NCBI RefSeq assembly: GCF_001999325.1
Contig: NZ_MVAR01000031.1
Location: forward strand, 26,120 to 90,119
Length of the DNA stretch: 64,000 nucleotides
From: Thioalkalivibrio versutus
Lineage (GTDB): Bacteria; Pseudomonadota; Gammaproteobacteria; Ectothiorhodospirales; Ectothiorhodospiraceae
Reading direction: 5' to 3'
Shown here: positions 37,213-46,440 of the stretch, in pieces
How positions within the stretch are numbered: the stretch's first letter is position 1
Layout: the number at the start of each line of letters is the position of its first letter
The notes under the pieces: generated by a model
Database searches by the model: none
Told to the model about the DNA's origin: nothing
What the model saw: only the letters and a program-made list of their open reading frames with translations
Position numbers and translations under genes: made by a program

Positions 37213-38529
37213 ATGCGAGCGATCTGGCTGGGACTGGCCCTTGCCGCGGTAGGTAGTACCGCGCAGGCCGAAGAACTGACGGGCGACACGCTGCTGGAGG
37301 CCGCCAACGCCGAGATCACCAACATCGACAAGGAGGGCCTGCAGGAGTGGATCGCCAGCGAGCCGGACCATGTCGTGATCGACGTGCGCACCCGCACCGA
37401 GATCGAGCACACCGGCGGGCAGATCCGGTCCAGCGAGACGCTCAATATCCCGCGTGGCTGGATCGAGTTCGAGGTGCCCGGCGAGATCCCGGACAAGGAC
37501 ACCCCGATCGTCGTCTATTGCGGCCAGAACCTGCGCAGCGTGGCCGCCGCGCAGACCCTGCAGCAGATGGGCTACACCAACGTGCAGAACTACCCCGGCG
37601 GCTTCTTCGAGTGGCAGGACGCGGGCCTGCCACTGTACGTGCTCGACAAGGCGCGCGACTCGTTCCTTTATGACCGGCCGCAGGAGGTGACCGATGGCGT
37701 GTGGTCGGCGATCGGCGCGACCCAGCCCTCCACCTACGAGAACTCCGGCCACAACAACAACCTGTCGTTCATCATTACCGAGGACGGCGTGGTGGTGATG
37801 AACGCCGGCGACAACTACCTGCTGGCGAAATCACTGCACGAGGAGATCCGGAAGCTCACCGACCAGCCAGTGAAATACGTGGTGCTGGAGAACGCCCAGG
37901 GCCATGCCATGCTCGGCATGACCTACTGGCAGGAGCAGGGCGCCACGGTGATCGCGCACAAGGATGCCTGGCGCGAGATCGAGGCCAACGGCCAGGCCAG
38001 CCTGGAGGGCGCGGCCAATCGTACCCGCGACAAGGCGTTCATGACCGAGCTGGGTACGCCGGATGTGACCTTCGCCACCCGCCTCGACCTGGACATGGGT
38101 GGCGAGACCATCCAGATCCGCTACCTCGGACCGGGCCATGCCCCGGGCGATATCGCCATCTGGGCGCCCGCGCGCAAGGCGCTCATTACCGGCGACCTGG
38201 CCTTTCACCAGCGCATGCTCCCGATCTTCGATTACACCGATACCGCCGGCTGGATCGAGACCTGGCACGAACTGGAGGCCCTGGATGCCGACTACATCAT
38301 CCCGGGTCACGGCGAGCCGGTGAATGACTTCGACGTGCTGCGCCTCTACACCCACGACTACCTCGTGCATCTGCGCGAGGAGGTCCAGCGCATCCTCGAC
38401 GAGGGCGGCACGCTGAACGATGCCTACAACATCGACCAGTCCGCCTACCGCCACCTGGACACCTACGGCGAGCTGCACCGTCAAAACGCCGGCCGCGTTT
38501 TCCGCACCATGGAGTTCGAGGACTTCTGA
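37213..38529 (+). CDS. Exported rhodanese-metallo-beta-lactamase-fold fusion
   Basis: 438 residues from ATG 37213 (AAGGAGA site). Signal peptide MRAIWLGLALAAVGSTAQA. Rhodanese domain about 35-145 with VIDVRTRTEIEHTGGQI and active-site C103 in VVYCGQNLRSV. An MBL-fold domain follows (about 160-400): the first metal motif, normally HxHxDH, reads NAQGHAMLG (about 227-235), while GPGHAPGD (about 306), GDLAFH and IPGHGEP keep the later positions. Likely acts on a persulfide or other sulfur compound in the periplasm. Precedes the TetR-dsrE genes. Confidence 0.82.
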   Translation: MRAIWLGLALAAVGSTAQAEELTGDTLLEAANAEITNIDKEGLQEWIASEPDHVVIDVRTRTEIEHTGGQIRSSETLNIPRGWIEFEVPGEIPDKDTPIVVYCGQNLRSVAAAQTLQQMGYTNVQNYPGGFFEWQDAGLPLYVLDKARDSFLYDRPQEVTDGVWSAIGATQPSTYENSGHNNNLSFIITEDGVVVMNAGDNYLLAKSLHEEIRKLTDQPVKYVVLENAQGHAMLGMTYWQEQGATVIAHKDAWREIEANGQASLEGAANRTRDKAFMTELGTPDVTFATRLDLDMGGETIQIRYLGPGHAPGDIAIWAPARKALITGDLAFHQRMLPIFDYTDTAGWIETWHELEALDADYIIPGHGEPVNDFDVLRLYTHDYLVHLREEVQRILDEGGTLNDAYNIDQSAYRHLDTYGELHRQNAGRVFRTMEFEDF

Positions 38530-38734
38530 ACCAGAATCCGGGTGCGGTGACCCGGTCATTGCGATCGCAGCGAAGCAATCTCCATCCGAAACCACCGGAC
38601 CCAGGGTCGACTCAGGGTCCGGTGGTATATCCCTGGGCGGGACCGGCGGCATTGGGCTCGGTCGACAAGCTCGCAAAGCCTTTTTCTCACCCCATATCGG
38701 CTTGCATATGGCATTCACCAGATATTCGCGCTAA

Positions 38735-38757
38735 ATTAGAACGAACGTTCGGTTCGG
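38735..38757. promoter_or_regulatory. Candidate TetR operator
   Basis: Perfect 10-bp palindrome CGAACGTTCG at 38742-38751 within TAGAACGAACGTTCGGTTCGG, directly upstream of the TetR start at 38766. TetR-family proteins usually bind palindromes at their own promoter. The same core occurs at 55457-55466 inside GGTCGAACGTTCGGACC, upstream of pyk. Confidence 0.5.
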
Positions 38758-38765
38758 TTGTGGTG

Positions 38766-39377
38766 ATGACGGAAAACCCGAAGCAATCAGTGCGCGGTGC
38801 CGCGCTGCGCAAGCTCGTGCTGGATACTGCCCTGGAGCGGTTCAGTCGTGATGGCTATTTCAATACCTCCATCCATGACATCCGTCGCCAGGCCGGGGTC
38901 TCCATCGGCTCGATCTATCACCACTTCGGCAACAAGGAGGCGCTGGCCAAGGCGCTGTACGACGACCTGCTGCAACGCATGGACGCCGGCCTGGCCGAGG
39001 TGATGGGGCGCGAGAGTGACTGCCGTGCGCGCTGTGACGGGATCATCGCGTTCCTGTTCCAGGCCGCGATCGAGGCCCCTCAGACCCTGCGCTTCGTGCT
39101 GGAGGCGCGCCACCGCGAGTTCCTTCCGGACGAGCCGCCGGTGTGTTCCTCGCAGCCGTTCCAGCGCATGCGCGAGTGCATCGAGCAGGGCATCGAGCGT
39201 GGCGAGGTACGACCGATGGAGGTTCCGGTAGCCGCTACCGCCGCGTTCGGCGGCGCGATCCGCCTGCTGCACCTGCACCTCGACGGTGTCCTGGAGCAAC
39301 CGCTGGCGCACTACCTGGCCGAGACGCAGGAGGCTGCCTGGCGGGCCATCGCCATGACTCCGGCGGATCGACCGTGA
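38766..39377 (+). CDS. TetR/AcrR family transcriptional regulator
   Basis: 203 residues. Helix-turn-helix at about 15-60: LVLDTALERFSRDGYFNTSI, IRRQAGVSIGSIYHHFGNKE. The ligand domain is divergent, as usual, with a Cys-containing loop (PPVCSSQPFQRMRECIE). A weak ribosome site precedes ATG 38766; GTG codons just upstream could also serve. It lies 34 bp before the first dsrE-like gene, so an operon is likely, with autoregulation at the adjacent palindrome. Confidence 0.9.
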   Translation: MTENPKQSVRGAALRKLVLDTALERFSRDGYFNTSIHDIRRQAGVSIGSIYHHFGNKEALAKALYDDLLQRMDAGLAEVMGRESDCRARCDGIIAFLFQAAIEAPQTLRFVLEARHREFLPDEPPVCSSQPFQRMRECIEQGIERGEVRPMEVPVAATAAFGGAIRLLHLHLDGVLEQPLAHYLAETQEAAWRAIAMTPADRP

Positions 39378-39411
39378 CCCCCGCTTTCAATCATCGAAGG
39401 AGATTCCCCTG

Positions 39412-39903
39412 ATGAAGATCGTTGCTTCCGTGTTCCTGCTGCTGGCCCTTTCCCTGACCGCCCTGGGTGTCCAGGCCGATGCCCCAACCGACGCTCGCGC
39501 CCTGGAGGGCGTCGAGCAGGGTCGTGTCGTCTTCGACCTGAACAACACGGACCCGGAGATGCTGGCGCTGTACCTGATGGTGATTCGCGAGACGCATGAA
39601 GACCTGACCGACCAAGGCGTGGAGCCGGACATGATCCTTGCCTTTCGTGGCCAGGCCGTGACCATGATCAGCGAGGACCGCGAGCGCTTCGAACTGACCG
39701 AGTTCGATCACCTGGACGCGATCGAGGAGCACATTGCCGCCTTGCGGGAGAAGGGCGTGCGCATGGAATCCTGCTCCGTGGCCACGCGGCTGTTCGGCGT
39801 GGACGCTGGCGAGCTGCTGCCCGGCATCGAACCGGTGCGCAACACCTTCGTCTCCCTGACCGGCTATCAGGCGCAGGGCTACGCGGTCATCCCCATCTAC
39901 TGA
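39412..39903 (+). CDS. Exported DsrE-family protein
   Basis: 163 residues. Signal peptide VASVFLLLALSLTALGVQA. DsrE-like fold: VVFDLNNTDPEMLALYLMVI, DMILAFRGQAVTMIS, and the conserved cysteine region GVRMESCSVATRLFGVD (C121). DsrE-type proteins carry persulfide sulfur on this cysteine in the cytoplasm, but this one should be periplasmic. Paralogous to the gene at 39974, in the same operon. Confidence 0.85.
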   Translation: MKIVASVFLLLALSLTALGVQADAPTDARALEGVEQGRVVFDLNNTDPEMLALYLMVIRETHEDLTDQGVEPDMILAFRGQAVTMISEDRERFELTEFDHLDAIEEHIAALREKGVRMESCSVATRLFGVDAGELLPGIEPVRNTFVSLTGYQAQGYAVIPIY

Positions 39904-39973
39904 GTCCGAGTGATTCAGGCTCCGAGTCCGGGGACGAGACACCCGGACCTAAACCACGAAAGGAGGAGTATCC

Positions 39974-40474
39974 ATGCGAAACCGAATAGTGATCCTGCTT
40001 GTGGCCCTGCTGCTGCCGCTCGGGCTGGGTTCGACGGCCGCCGCCGAGGGCCTGGACAACCGCGAGGCGACCCAGGGCATCGAGACCATGCGAGCGGTCT
40101 ACGACATGCGCAAGTCCGACCCGAACGTGATGCTCGCCTATTTGCGTGGCATCGCCACCAACCACGAGAACCTGATCAAGGAGGGTGTGGAGCCCGATCT
40201 GCGCATGGTCTTCATCGCCGAGGCCGTCAAGTTCATCACCACGGATCCCGAGCCGGAGATCGCTATCGACCACGGCGACACCCTGGAAGAGATCGCGAAG
40301 GCTGTCGACCGCCTCGATGAGCTGGGCGTGAAGATGGAGGTCTGCGCCGCCGCGACCCGCGCCTACGGGGTGGACAACGACAAGGTGCTGGACGCGATCC
40401 AGCCGGTCCGCAGTGGGTTCATCGCCGTCATGGGCTACCAGAACCAGGGCTACGCACTGGTCCCCGTCTACTGA
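39974..40474 (+). CDS. Exported DsrE-family protein (paralogue)
   Basis: 166 residues. Signal peptide VILLVALLLPLGLGSTAAA. Same core as the preceding gene (MRAVYDMRKSDPNVMLAYL, LRMVFIAEAVKFI, GVKMEVCAAATRAYGVD with C124, ending GYALVPVY). Preceded by AAAGGAGGAGTATCC, a very strong ribosome site. Downstream is a clear terminator, so it ends the operon. Confidence 0.85.
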   Translation: MRNRIVILLVALLLPLGLGSTAAAEGLDNREATQGIETMRAVYDMRKSDPNVMLAYLRGIATNHENLIKEGVEPDLRMVFIAEAVKFITTDPEPEIAIDHGDTLEEIAKAVDRLDELGVKMEVCAAATRAYGVDNDKVLDAIQPVRSGFIAVMGYQNQGYALVPVY

Positions 40475-40854
40475 GTTCCCGTCGGCCCTCACACGGGCCC
40501 GTTCTTGTCGTCGCAGGGAGGCGACGACTTTTTTGCCGGCAGCGGAGTGGAAAACCGCTGCGAACCTGTCCGGGGGGCGTCGGGCGCACGGGGCATCCGT
40601 GACCCGGTCTCCCTGATCATCGGTCCCTCCTCTATCGGCCTCGAGTGACGCCCTCCACTCGGCCCCGTGCTTTTCGAATACCATGCTGCGCGAGATTCGG
40701 GAGTTGCTCCGGCGGGAAACCTTGCGGGCGGGGCGGTGTCCCAGCCTCGCGTGCTGCCAAACGGCATTGGCGCGAAGTGATTTCGCACCGTGGGCGCCCC
40801 GGACGATCGAACCGGGGCGCCCACGGCCCTCACCGAATCCACGGGATCAACGCA
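40475..40854 (+). other. 380-bp intergenic region
   Basis: It contains the terminator at 40507-40534 and a strong inverted repeat, CCGTGGGCGCCCCGG/CCGGGGCGCCCACGG (40788-40802 with 40812-40826, 9-nt loop), 28 bp before the diguanylate cyclase start. The latter lacks a T run and may act as an attenuator or protein site. I see no gene in the rest. Confidence 0.6.
40507..40534 (+). terminator. Terminator after the dsrE-like genes
   Basis: Perfect 8-bp stem GTCGTCGC/GCGACGAC (40507-40514 with 40521-40528), loop AGGGAG, then six T residues. Confidence 0.9.
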
Positions 40855-41895
40855 ATGCCCAGCAGTCGTGATCTGCTTGACGGACTGGCCCACCTGACGG
40901 GGATCCGCAATGCCCGGCGTCTGGAGTACAGCCTGCTCAAGACGCTGGACGACATCTACGAGAGTGCCCTCATCTGGGCGATTCAGCTTGATGCAGAAGG
41001 CCAGCCCCGGAGCCTGCATACCTTTGATCGCAAGCACGATGCCGTGATGACGGTGCCGTTCGATCCCGAGGATCAGCCTGTGCCCGCCGGGTTGCTGGAG
41101 CAGGCGTTGGCGACCGGTCAGCCGGTTTCGGAGGCCGACGTGTCCGGCCGCCGGGTCTCGGTCTTTCCGATGTCCGGGCTCAACGAGTTCAGTATCTGCC
41201 TGGTGTTTTCATTCGATGGCGATGGCGCTGACGCGTCACTGGATGCACGCCTGGTCAAGAGTTTCCTTTCGGTGTATCGCAACTTCGTCAAGCTGATTGA
41301 TGACGCCCAGACCGATGAGCTCACCGGCCTGCTGAACCGCAAGACCTTCGACGACAATTTTCGCGACCTTGCGACACTGGAGCGCAGCGTCCACCGGCCG
41401 GGCCTGGCGGAGGACCGCCGCTAGGAGGCCGATCCCGAGGAGACTCAGATCTGGCTGGGCGTGATCGACATCGACGACTTCAAGAAGGTCAATGACGGCT
41501 TCGGCCACGTCTACGGCGACGAGGTGTTGATTCTTCTCGCGCGGCTGCTGCAACAGAGTTTCCGCGACAATGACTTGGTCTATCGCTTTGGCGGCGAGGA
41601 GTTCGTGGTGCTGGCCGAGGTTGCCGGTGCCGACAGGGCGGCCGCAGCCTTCGAACGCCTGAAACACGCGGTCGCCGCCTGCACATTGCCGCGGGTCGGC
41701 CGGGTTACGACCAGTATCGGCGTGACCCAGTTGCGCCCCTACAAGACCGCCAGCGTGGTGCTGGACGAAGCCGATCAGGCCCTGTACTACGCCAAGGCAA
41801 ACGGCAAGAACCAGGTCTGTTTGTTCGACCGCCTGGTTGCCGAAGGCGCGATTCAGACGCCCACGATCAGGACCGGGGAAATCGAACTGTTCTGA
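40855..41895 (+). pseudogene. Diguanylate cyclase split by one in-frame TAG
   Basis: One continuous frame from ATG 40855 (PSSRDLLDGLAHLTGIRN) to 41895, broken only by TAG at 41422-41424. Before the stop: a GAF-like N-terminal region and the start of a GGDEF domain (QTDELTGLLNRKTFDDNF). After it: WLGVIDIDDFKKVNDGFGHV, active site YRFGGEEF, and an intact RxxD (RDND) inhibitory site. The stop sits in a variable loop between GLLNR and DIDDF. Either a fresh nonsense mutation or, less likely, a read-through product; as a terminated protein it lacks catalysis. Residues on both sides are well preserved, so the mutation looks recent. Confidence 0.85.
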
Positions 41896-41911
41896 CCGCG
41901 CTTGTCGGCCG

Positions 41912-42679
41912 CTAACCGCGCGCTAGGCGGCGGTTGAGTGCGTAGACCGACAGCGGCGCGAACACCAGCACGATGCCCAGTGCCCAGGCCAGCGACCAAA
42001 GTGCCGGCTCAAGGGCCGGACCATCGGCATTCATCAGTGCGCGCGCCGCGTCGGCCAGCAGCGACACCGGGTTGGCCTGCACGAAGCCCTGCAGCCACGG
42101 TGGCATCGTATCCACCGGCACGAAGGCCGAGCTCACGAAGGTGACCGGGAACAGCGCGGTAAAGCCGAACAGCTGCACGTGTTCCGGGTCGCGTGCGATG
42201 ACGCCGACCAGCACCATCACCCAGGAAAAGGCCACGGCAAAGGTCAGCACCAGCGCCACCATCGCCAGTAGATGCGCCCACGAAGTCTCGAGCCGAAAGC
42301 CCAGCAGGAATCCGACGACCAGCAACAGGGCAATGCACAGCAGCTGCTTGACCACGTCCGCCAGGATGCGCCCGGCCAGCGGCGCCCAGCGCGGGATGGG
42401 CAGGGCGCGAAAGCGGTCGAACACGCCGCGGGTCAGGTCGGTGTTCAGGCCGTGGCCCACGTACACGGTGACGAACAGCATGTTCATTACGATCACGCCT
42501 GGCAGCACGAACGCCAGGTAGTTCTCTGGCGAGCCGGCAATTGCCCCGCCGAATACGAACAGGAACAGCACCAGAAACAGGATCGGCTGGATGCTGTAGT
42601 CGCCCAGCTCCCAGGGGTTGCGCCGCACCTGCACCAGGCTGCGCCAGGCGAGCGCCAGGGTCTGATCGAGGGCCTTCAT
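41912..42679 (-). CDS. ABC transporter permease, DrrB-like (ABC-2)
   Basis: 255 residues with six predicted helices, matching ABC-2-type permeases: WRSLVQVRRNPWELGDYSIQ, VFDRFRALPIPRWAPLAGRI and the C-terminal VNPVS-like QANPVSLLADAARALM. It works with the ATPase at 42676, which it overlaps by 4 bp (ATGA). Members of this pair export drugs or polyketides, but substrate cannot be told from sequence. Confidence 0.9.
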   Translation of the reverse strand: MKALDQTLALAWRSLVQVRRNPWELGDYSIQPILFLVLFLFVFGGAIAGSPENYLAFVLPGVIVMNMLFVTVYVGHGLNTDLTRGVFDRFRALPIPRWAPLAGRILADVVKQLLCIALLLVVGFLLGFRLETSWAHLLAMVALVLTFAVAFSWVMVLVGVIARDPEHVQLFGFTALFPVTFVSSAFVPVDTMPPWLQGFVQANPVSLLADAARALMNADGPALEPALWSLAWALGIVLVFAPLSVYALNRRLARG

Positions 42680-43719
42680 GGCGTGTCCTCCGCGTTGCCC
42701 GACTCTTCGCGGCAGGCCCCGCTGCGCCCGGTCAGGGACAGGAACACATCATCCAGACTGGCGCCGCGCAGCCCCAGCTCCGCGACCTCGATGCCGGCGG
42801 CGTCCAGCTCTCGCAGCAACGCGGGCAGCAGGGCCGGGTCCGACACCGGTACGCTGATCGTTTCGCCCTCCACACGGGGCGGGGTGCCCACCATCGCGGC
42901 GACCCGCTCGCCGGCCGCCGCGGCCTGTTCCGCGCGGGCCACCATCAGGAACAGCGAGCGTCCGCCGACCCGGGCCTTCAGCTGTGCGGCGGTGCCTTCG
43001 GCGATCACGCGTCCGTGGTCCAGTACTACGATGGCATCGGCCAAGGCGTCGGCTTCCTCCAGGTACTGGGTGGTCAGCAGCACGGTTGTGCCGTCAGTCT
43101 GCAGTTGGCGGACACGCTCCCACAGGTCGCGGCGGGCCCGCGGGTCGAGGCCAGTGGAGGGCTCGTCGAGGAACAGGATGCGCGGGCGCCCGACCAGGCT
43201 GGCGGCCAGATCCAGCCGGCGCCGCATCCCGCCGGAGTAGGTCTGGGCCGGGCGCTGACCGGCCTCGCGCAGGTCGAAATCCTGCAACAACTCGTCAGCG
43301 CGGGCCCTGGCGTCACGGCGTTTCAGGCCCAGCAGGCGGCCGATCAGGATCAGGTTCTCCCGTCCGGTCAGCTTCTCGTCCACCGAGGCGTACTGGCCGG
43401 TCAGGCCGATGATCTCGCGCACCCGAGCGCCGTCGCGAGCCACATCGAAGCCGCCTACACGGGCGACCCCGGCGGTGGGCGTCAGCAGAGTGGCGAGCAT
43501 ACGCACTACGGTTGTCTTGCCGGCGCCGTTGGGCCCCAGCAGGCCCAGCACGTGGCCGGCCGGCACCCGCAGATCCACGCCGTCCACGGCCCGCGTACCG
43601 CCAAAGTCGCGCACCAGGCCTTCCACTTCGATGGCGTTGTCCAAACTCGTCTCCCTGTTCGATGCCCTTGCTGAGACGCCGTCTGGCCGTACCGGTTCCT
43701 CAGCGTGTCCCTCAGTCAC
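42676..43719 (-). CDS. ABC transporter ATP-binding protein, DrrA-like
   Basis: 347 residues. Walker [11 protein letters not shown], signature [12 protein letters not shown], Walker [20 protein letters not shown]-loop [18 protein letters not shown]. The C-terminal 90 residues match the DrrA-type tail. The GTG start at 43719 overlaps the mscL 3' end by 8 bp, so translation is probably coupled; a start further in is possible because the first 25 residues are poorly conserved. Pairs with the DrrB-like permease. Confidence 0.9.
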   Translation of the reverse strand: MTEGHAEEPVRPDGVSARASNRETSLDNAIEVEGLVRDFGGTRAVDGVDLRVPAGHVLGLLGPNGAGKTTVVRMLATLLTPTAGVARVGGFDVARDGARVREIIGLTGQYASVDEKLTGRENLILIGRLLGLKRRDARARADELLQDFDLREAGQRPAQTYSGGMRRRLDLAASLVGRPRILFLDEPSTGLDPRARRDLWERVRQLQTDGTTVLLTTQYLEEADALADAIVVLDHGRVIAEGTAAQLKARVGGRSLFLMVARAEQAAAAGERVAAMVGTPPRVEGETISVPVSDPALLPALLRELDAAGIEVAELGLRGASLDDVFLSLTGRSGACREESGNAEDTP

Positions 43720-44122
43720 CTTGCCGCACCTTCAACAGGTCGCGGATCTCCGTCAACAGTTTCTCTTCGTTGCTGGGCGCCGCGGGTTCCTCCGCTTTGG
43801 CCTCTTCCTTGCGCTGCAGGCGGGCGATCCCCTTGATGGCGGCGAATACCACCACGGCGATAATCAGGAAGTCCACCACGCGCTTGATGAACAGTCCGTA
43901 ATTGATCGTGACCGCCGCCACGCCGTTCTCCGCCTCGCGCAGCACGATCGCGAGTTCTCCAAAGTCGACCCCGCCGATCAGCAGGCCGATGGGTGGCATC
44001 ACTACATCGGATACCAGTGATGACACGATCTGGCCGAACGCCAGCCCGATGATGACCCCCACGGCCATGTCGACCACGTTGCCGCGCGCCACAAACTGCT
44101 TGAACTCGTTCACGATGCCCAT
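43712..44122 (-). CDS. mscL: Large-conductance mechanosensitive channel MscL
   Basis: 136 residues, a normal MscL length. Opening [20 protein letters not shown], first helix with [21 protein letters not shown], second helix [15 protein letters not shown], and the charged bundle [12 protein letters not shown] near the C-terminus. It releases osmolytes on hypo-osmotic shock. Upstream in-frame sequence to 44206 is not part of the family. Confidence 0.95.
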   Translation of the reverse strand: MGIVNEFKQFVARGNVVDMAVGVIIGLAFGQIVSSLVSDVVMPPIGLLIGGVDFGELAIVLREAENGVAAVTINYGLFIKRVVDFLIIAVVVFAAIKGIARLQRKEEAKAEEPAAPSNEEKLLTEIRDLLKVRQGD

Positions 44123-44347
44123 GGCCCCTCTCCAGTCGATGACGTTGCTAGATCTATAGGCCACAGCCGGGGCTGTTGCTGTGGAAGGGTGGAGGGGGAG
44201 ACCCAAGTTTGCACGGGGGATACGTCAGTGCGAGTGCCGCGGCGTTGCACTCGACGCGCGTGATTTTTCGGCGCGATGCTGTGAATAGATGCATGGTCTA
44301 TAAAGGTTATAGCGGAGCGTTGTGGATCCGCTCCAGAGGAGGGGGCA

Positions 44348-45841
44348 ATGAAACGACCAGAATCGGCATATCCTTCGGCCATCGGACGTAATCCACTGGG
44401 TGCCCATTTCGCGGCCGGGCTCGCGGTGGTCCTGTTGTGGTATTTCGCCTCAGTGGCCCAGGCGTCGATGGGGCCGGATTTCAGCGAGCTGTTTGGTAAC
44501 AGCGACTTTATCGAGATCATCGAGCGTGACGAGGGGCTCGAGACCCGGCCGACCGGGTACGTCTCCCAGGACGCCGAACCGGATCATGTATTCCGGATCG
44601 ACCTGGACGAGGGGCAGGTGCCGATCGGGCAGGGCGTGGTCTACGACGGCTTCCTGATCGACGGAAAACTGCCCGGGCCAACCTTGCGGGTGACCGAGGG
44701 CAACATCGTGCGTATGGAGATCAGCAACAGCGGGGATGTGATGCACGGCGCCTCGATCCACGCGGCCTACACGCAGACCTCGAAGCATGTCGGGCACATC
44801 CTTCCCGGGCAGACCAAGTCGATCACCTTCCGCGCGACCACACCGGGGGTCTTTATGTATCACTGTGCCCCGGGTGGTCATGCGATCCCCATGCACGTGA
44901 TGTTCGGGCAGTACGGCATGATCGTTGTCGAGCCGCGCGACGAACCCTACAAGCTGGAAGCCGACCTGGGGCAGGAGCCGGACCTGAAGCTCTATATGTT
45001 GCAGCACGAGCTGTATGCCAGCGGCAAAGAGGCGGTGGAAGGGGATGCCAGTTACACCGCGTTCAACGGCCAGCTGTTTCGCTACGTGGAGAACCCGATC
45101 CCCGTCCGTCCGGGGGACTACGTACGCATGTACTTCCTCAACGTGGGCCCCAATCTGCTGTCGACCTTCCATATCGTCGGCATCGTCTGGGATTACGTGT
45201 ACTGGCAGGGGCATCCCGAGGCACTGTGGCCCGGTGGGCAGACGGTGACCACGGGGCCGTCGGATTCCTGGGTGATCGAGTTCCGTATACCGCCGGAGGA
45301 AGGGGTCTACACCATGCTGGATCATGGCGTCGGGGCCACCAGTCGGGGTGCCATTGGGCTGCTGGATGCCCGAGCGGATGCGGATACACCAGCCGCGATT
45401 CTGGCCGAGGGGCCCGTTTACGAGTCGGAGGAACGTGTGGAACGGATCAGCGAAGCCCGCCGCATACTTTCACCGTTCGGGATTCCCGAAGTCGAGGCCA
45501 ATCCGATTCCCGCGCGGGCCGACCGTCCGGTTCGCTTCGGAGCGGATGTGGACGAGGTCGTGATCGAGATGAAAGGCAATTCCTTCTATCCGAAGAGCGT
45601 TGAGGTGGCCCCCGGCACGAAAGTCACCTGGGTCAACGAGGATGTCTTCACCTATGGGCTCGGGGAGACCTCGGGCGCTCACAACGCCGTCGCCATGCGG
45701 GGGCCACAGTCGTTTTCAACGGCGATGCTGGAGCATGCCGAAAGCGACAGCGTCACGCTGACGGAGCCGGGTACCTACGACTACATCTGTGCCCCGCATC
45801 CCTACATGCAGGGGCGCATCGTCGTACGTGACCCCGACTGA
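44348..45841 (+). CDS. NirK-like multicopper protein fused to an amicyanin-like cupredoxin
   Basis: 497 residues with an N-terminal hydrophobic anchor or signal (LAVVLLWYFASVAQA). Two cupredoxin domains (about 60-360) have the NirK ligand layout: H133 and H138 (MHGASIH), H172-C173 (MYHCAPGG), H183 and H326 (LDHGVGA). Position 188, the type-1 axial ligand in NirK (Met), is Gln, and position 136, the catalytic Asp in NirK, is Ser. A third cupredoxin domain (about 400-497) carries H445, C481, H484 and M487 (CAPHPYM, as in amicyanin) and could deliver electrons internally. Related to nitrite reductases, but nitrite reduction is not assured. RBS GAGGAGGGGG lies just upstream. Confidence 0.8.
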   Translation: MKRPESAYPSAIGRNPLGAHFAAGLAVVLLWYFASVAQASMGPDFSELFGNSDFIEIIERDEGLETRPTGYVSQDAEPDHVFRIDLDEGQVPIGQGVVYDGFLIDGKLPGPTLRVTEGNIVRMEISNSGDVMHGASIHAAYTQTSKHVGHILPGQTKSITFRATTPGVFMYHCAPGGHAIPMHVMFGQYGMIVVEPRDEPYKLEADLGQEPDLKLYMLQHELYASGKEAVEGDASYTAFNGQLFRYVENPIPVRPGDYVRMYFLNVGPNLLSTFHIVGIVWDYVYWQGHPEALWPGGQTVTTGPSDSWVIEFRIPPEEGVYTMLDHGVGATSRGAIGLLDARADADTPAAILAEGPVYESEERVERISEARRILSPFGIPEVEANPIPARADRPVRFGADVDEVVIEMKGNSFYPKSVEVAPGTKVTWVNEDVFTYGLGETSGAHNAVAMRGPQSFSTAMLEHAESDSVTLTEPGTYDYICAPHPYMQGRIVVRDPD

Positions 45842-45894
45842 GAGTTGCCTGCCCGACCGCCTGTAGTCGTCCAGGATTGGCGCGCCGGCGGGTT

Positions 45895-46242
45895 TCAGGA
45901 TCCGTGGGCGGTGCGCGAGTCTTCAGGCGCCTGGGCGCGCTCGTGCATCCCGTAGTCGCGGACCACCTCGGCCACGCGCAGGCGGTAGTCGGCGAAGATG
46001 CCGCCGCGGCCGGCCGCCTGCACCTGGCGGTGTTCCTCGAGGTTGCGCCATTCCCGAACGGCGGCTTCATCCCGCCAGAAAGACAGTGACAGCACCTTGC
46101 CCGGCTGGCTCAGGCTCTCGAAACGCTCGATGGAGAGGAATCCGTCGACGTCTTTCAGGTGTTCGCGCAGACTCGCGGCCGCATCCAGGTAGTCCTGTTT
46201 GCGTTCGGCGTGTGGTTCCACTTCGAAGATTACGGCGATCAT
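45895..46242 (-). CDS. ABM-type monooxygenase-fold protein
   Basis: 115 residues: MIAVIFEVEPHAERKQDYLD, LKDVDGFLSIERFESLSQPG, VLSLSFWRDEAAVREWRNLE, EHRQVQAAGRGGIFADYRL. This is the antibiotic-biosynthesis-monooxygenase-like dimeric ferredoxin fold, found in heme-degrading and quinol oxygenases and in many proteins of unknown role. Metal or haem ligands are not identifiable. Confidence 0.8.
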   Translation of the reverse strand: MIAVIFEVEPHAERKQDYLDAAASLREHLKDVDGFLSIERFESLSQPGKVLSLSFWRDEAAVREWRNLEEHRQVQAAGRGGIFADYRLRVAEVVRDYGMHERAQAPEDSRTAHGS

Positions 46243-46355
46243 GGTGGGCTTTGGTATGGGGATGAAGGGCCGATTAGACCACGCGAACGTCGGTGTTGGG
46301 GAAGGCATTCAAGGGACGAGTGGCCAGTCCGATTCATCGAGGCACACCTGGGGCT

Positions 46356-46393
46356 GTCATCCCGGCTCTGCGCTTCGCTCCGGCCGGGATGAC
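46356..46393. repeat. REP-like palindrome
   Basis: An 11-bp perfect stem GTCATCCCGGC/GCCGGGATGAC (46356-46366 with 46383-46393) around a 16-nt loop, between two same-strand genes. Typical of dispersed palindromic intergenic repeats; it could also act as a transcription stop for the DUF3817 gene. Confidence 0.6.
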
Positions 46394-46440
46394 GAGCGGG
46401 GGCAGCAGCCGGTTGGGTGGTGGCCCGTGATGAGTGAGCG

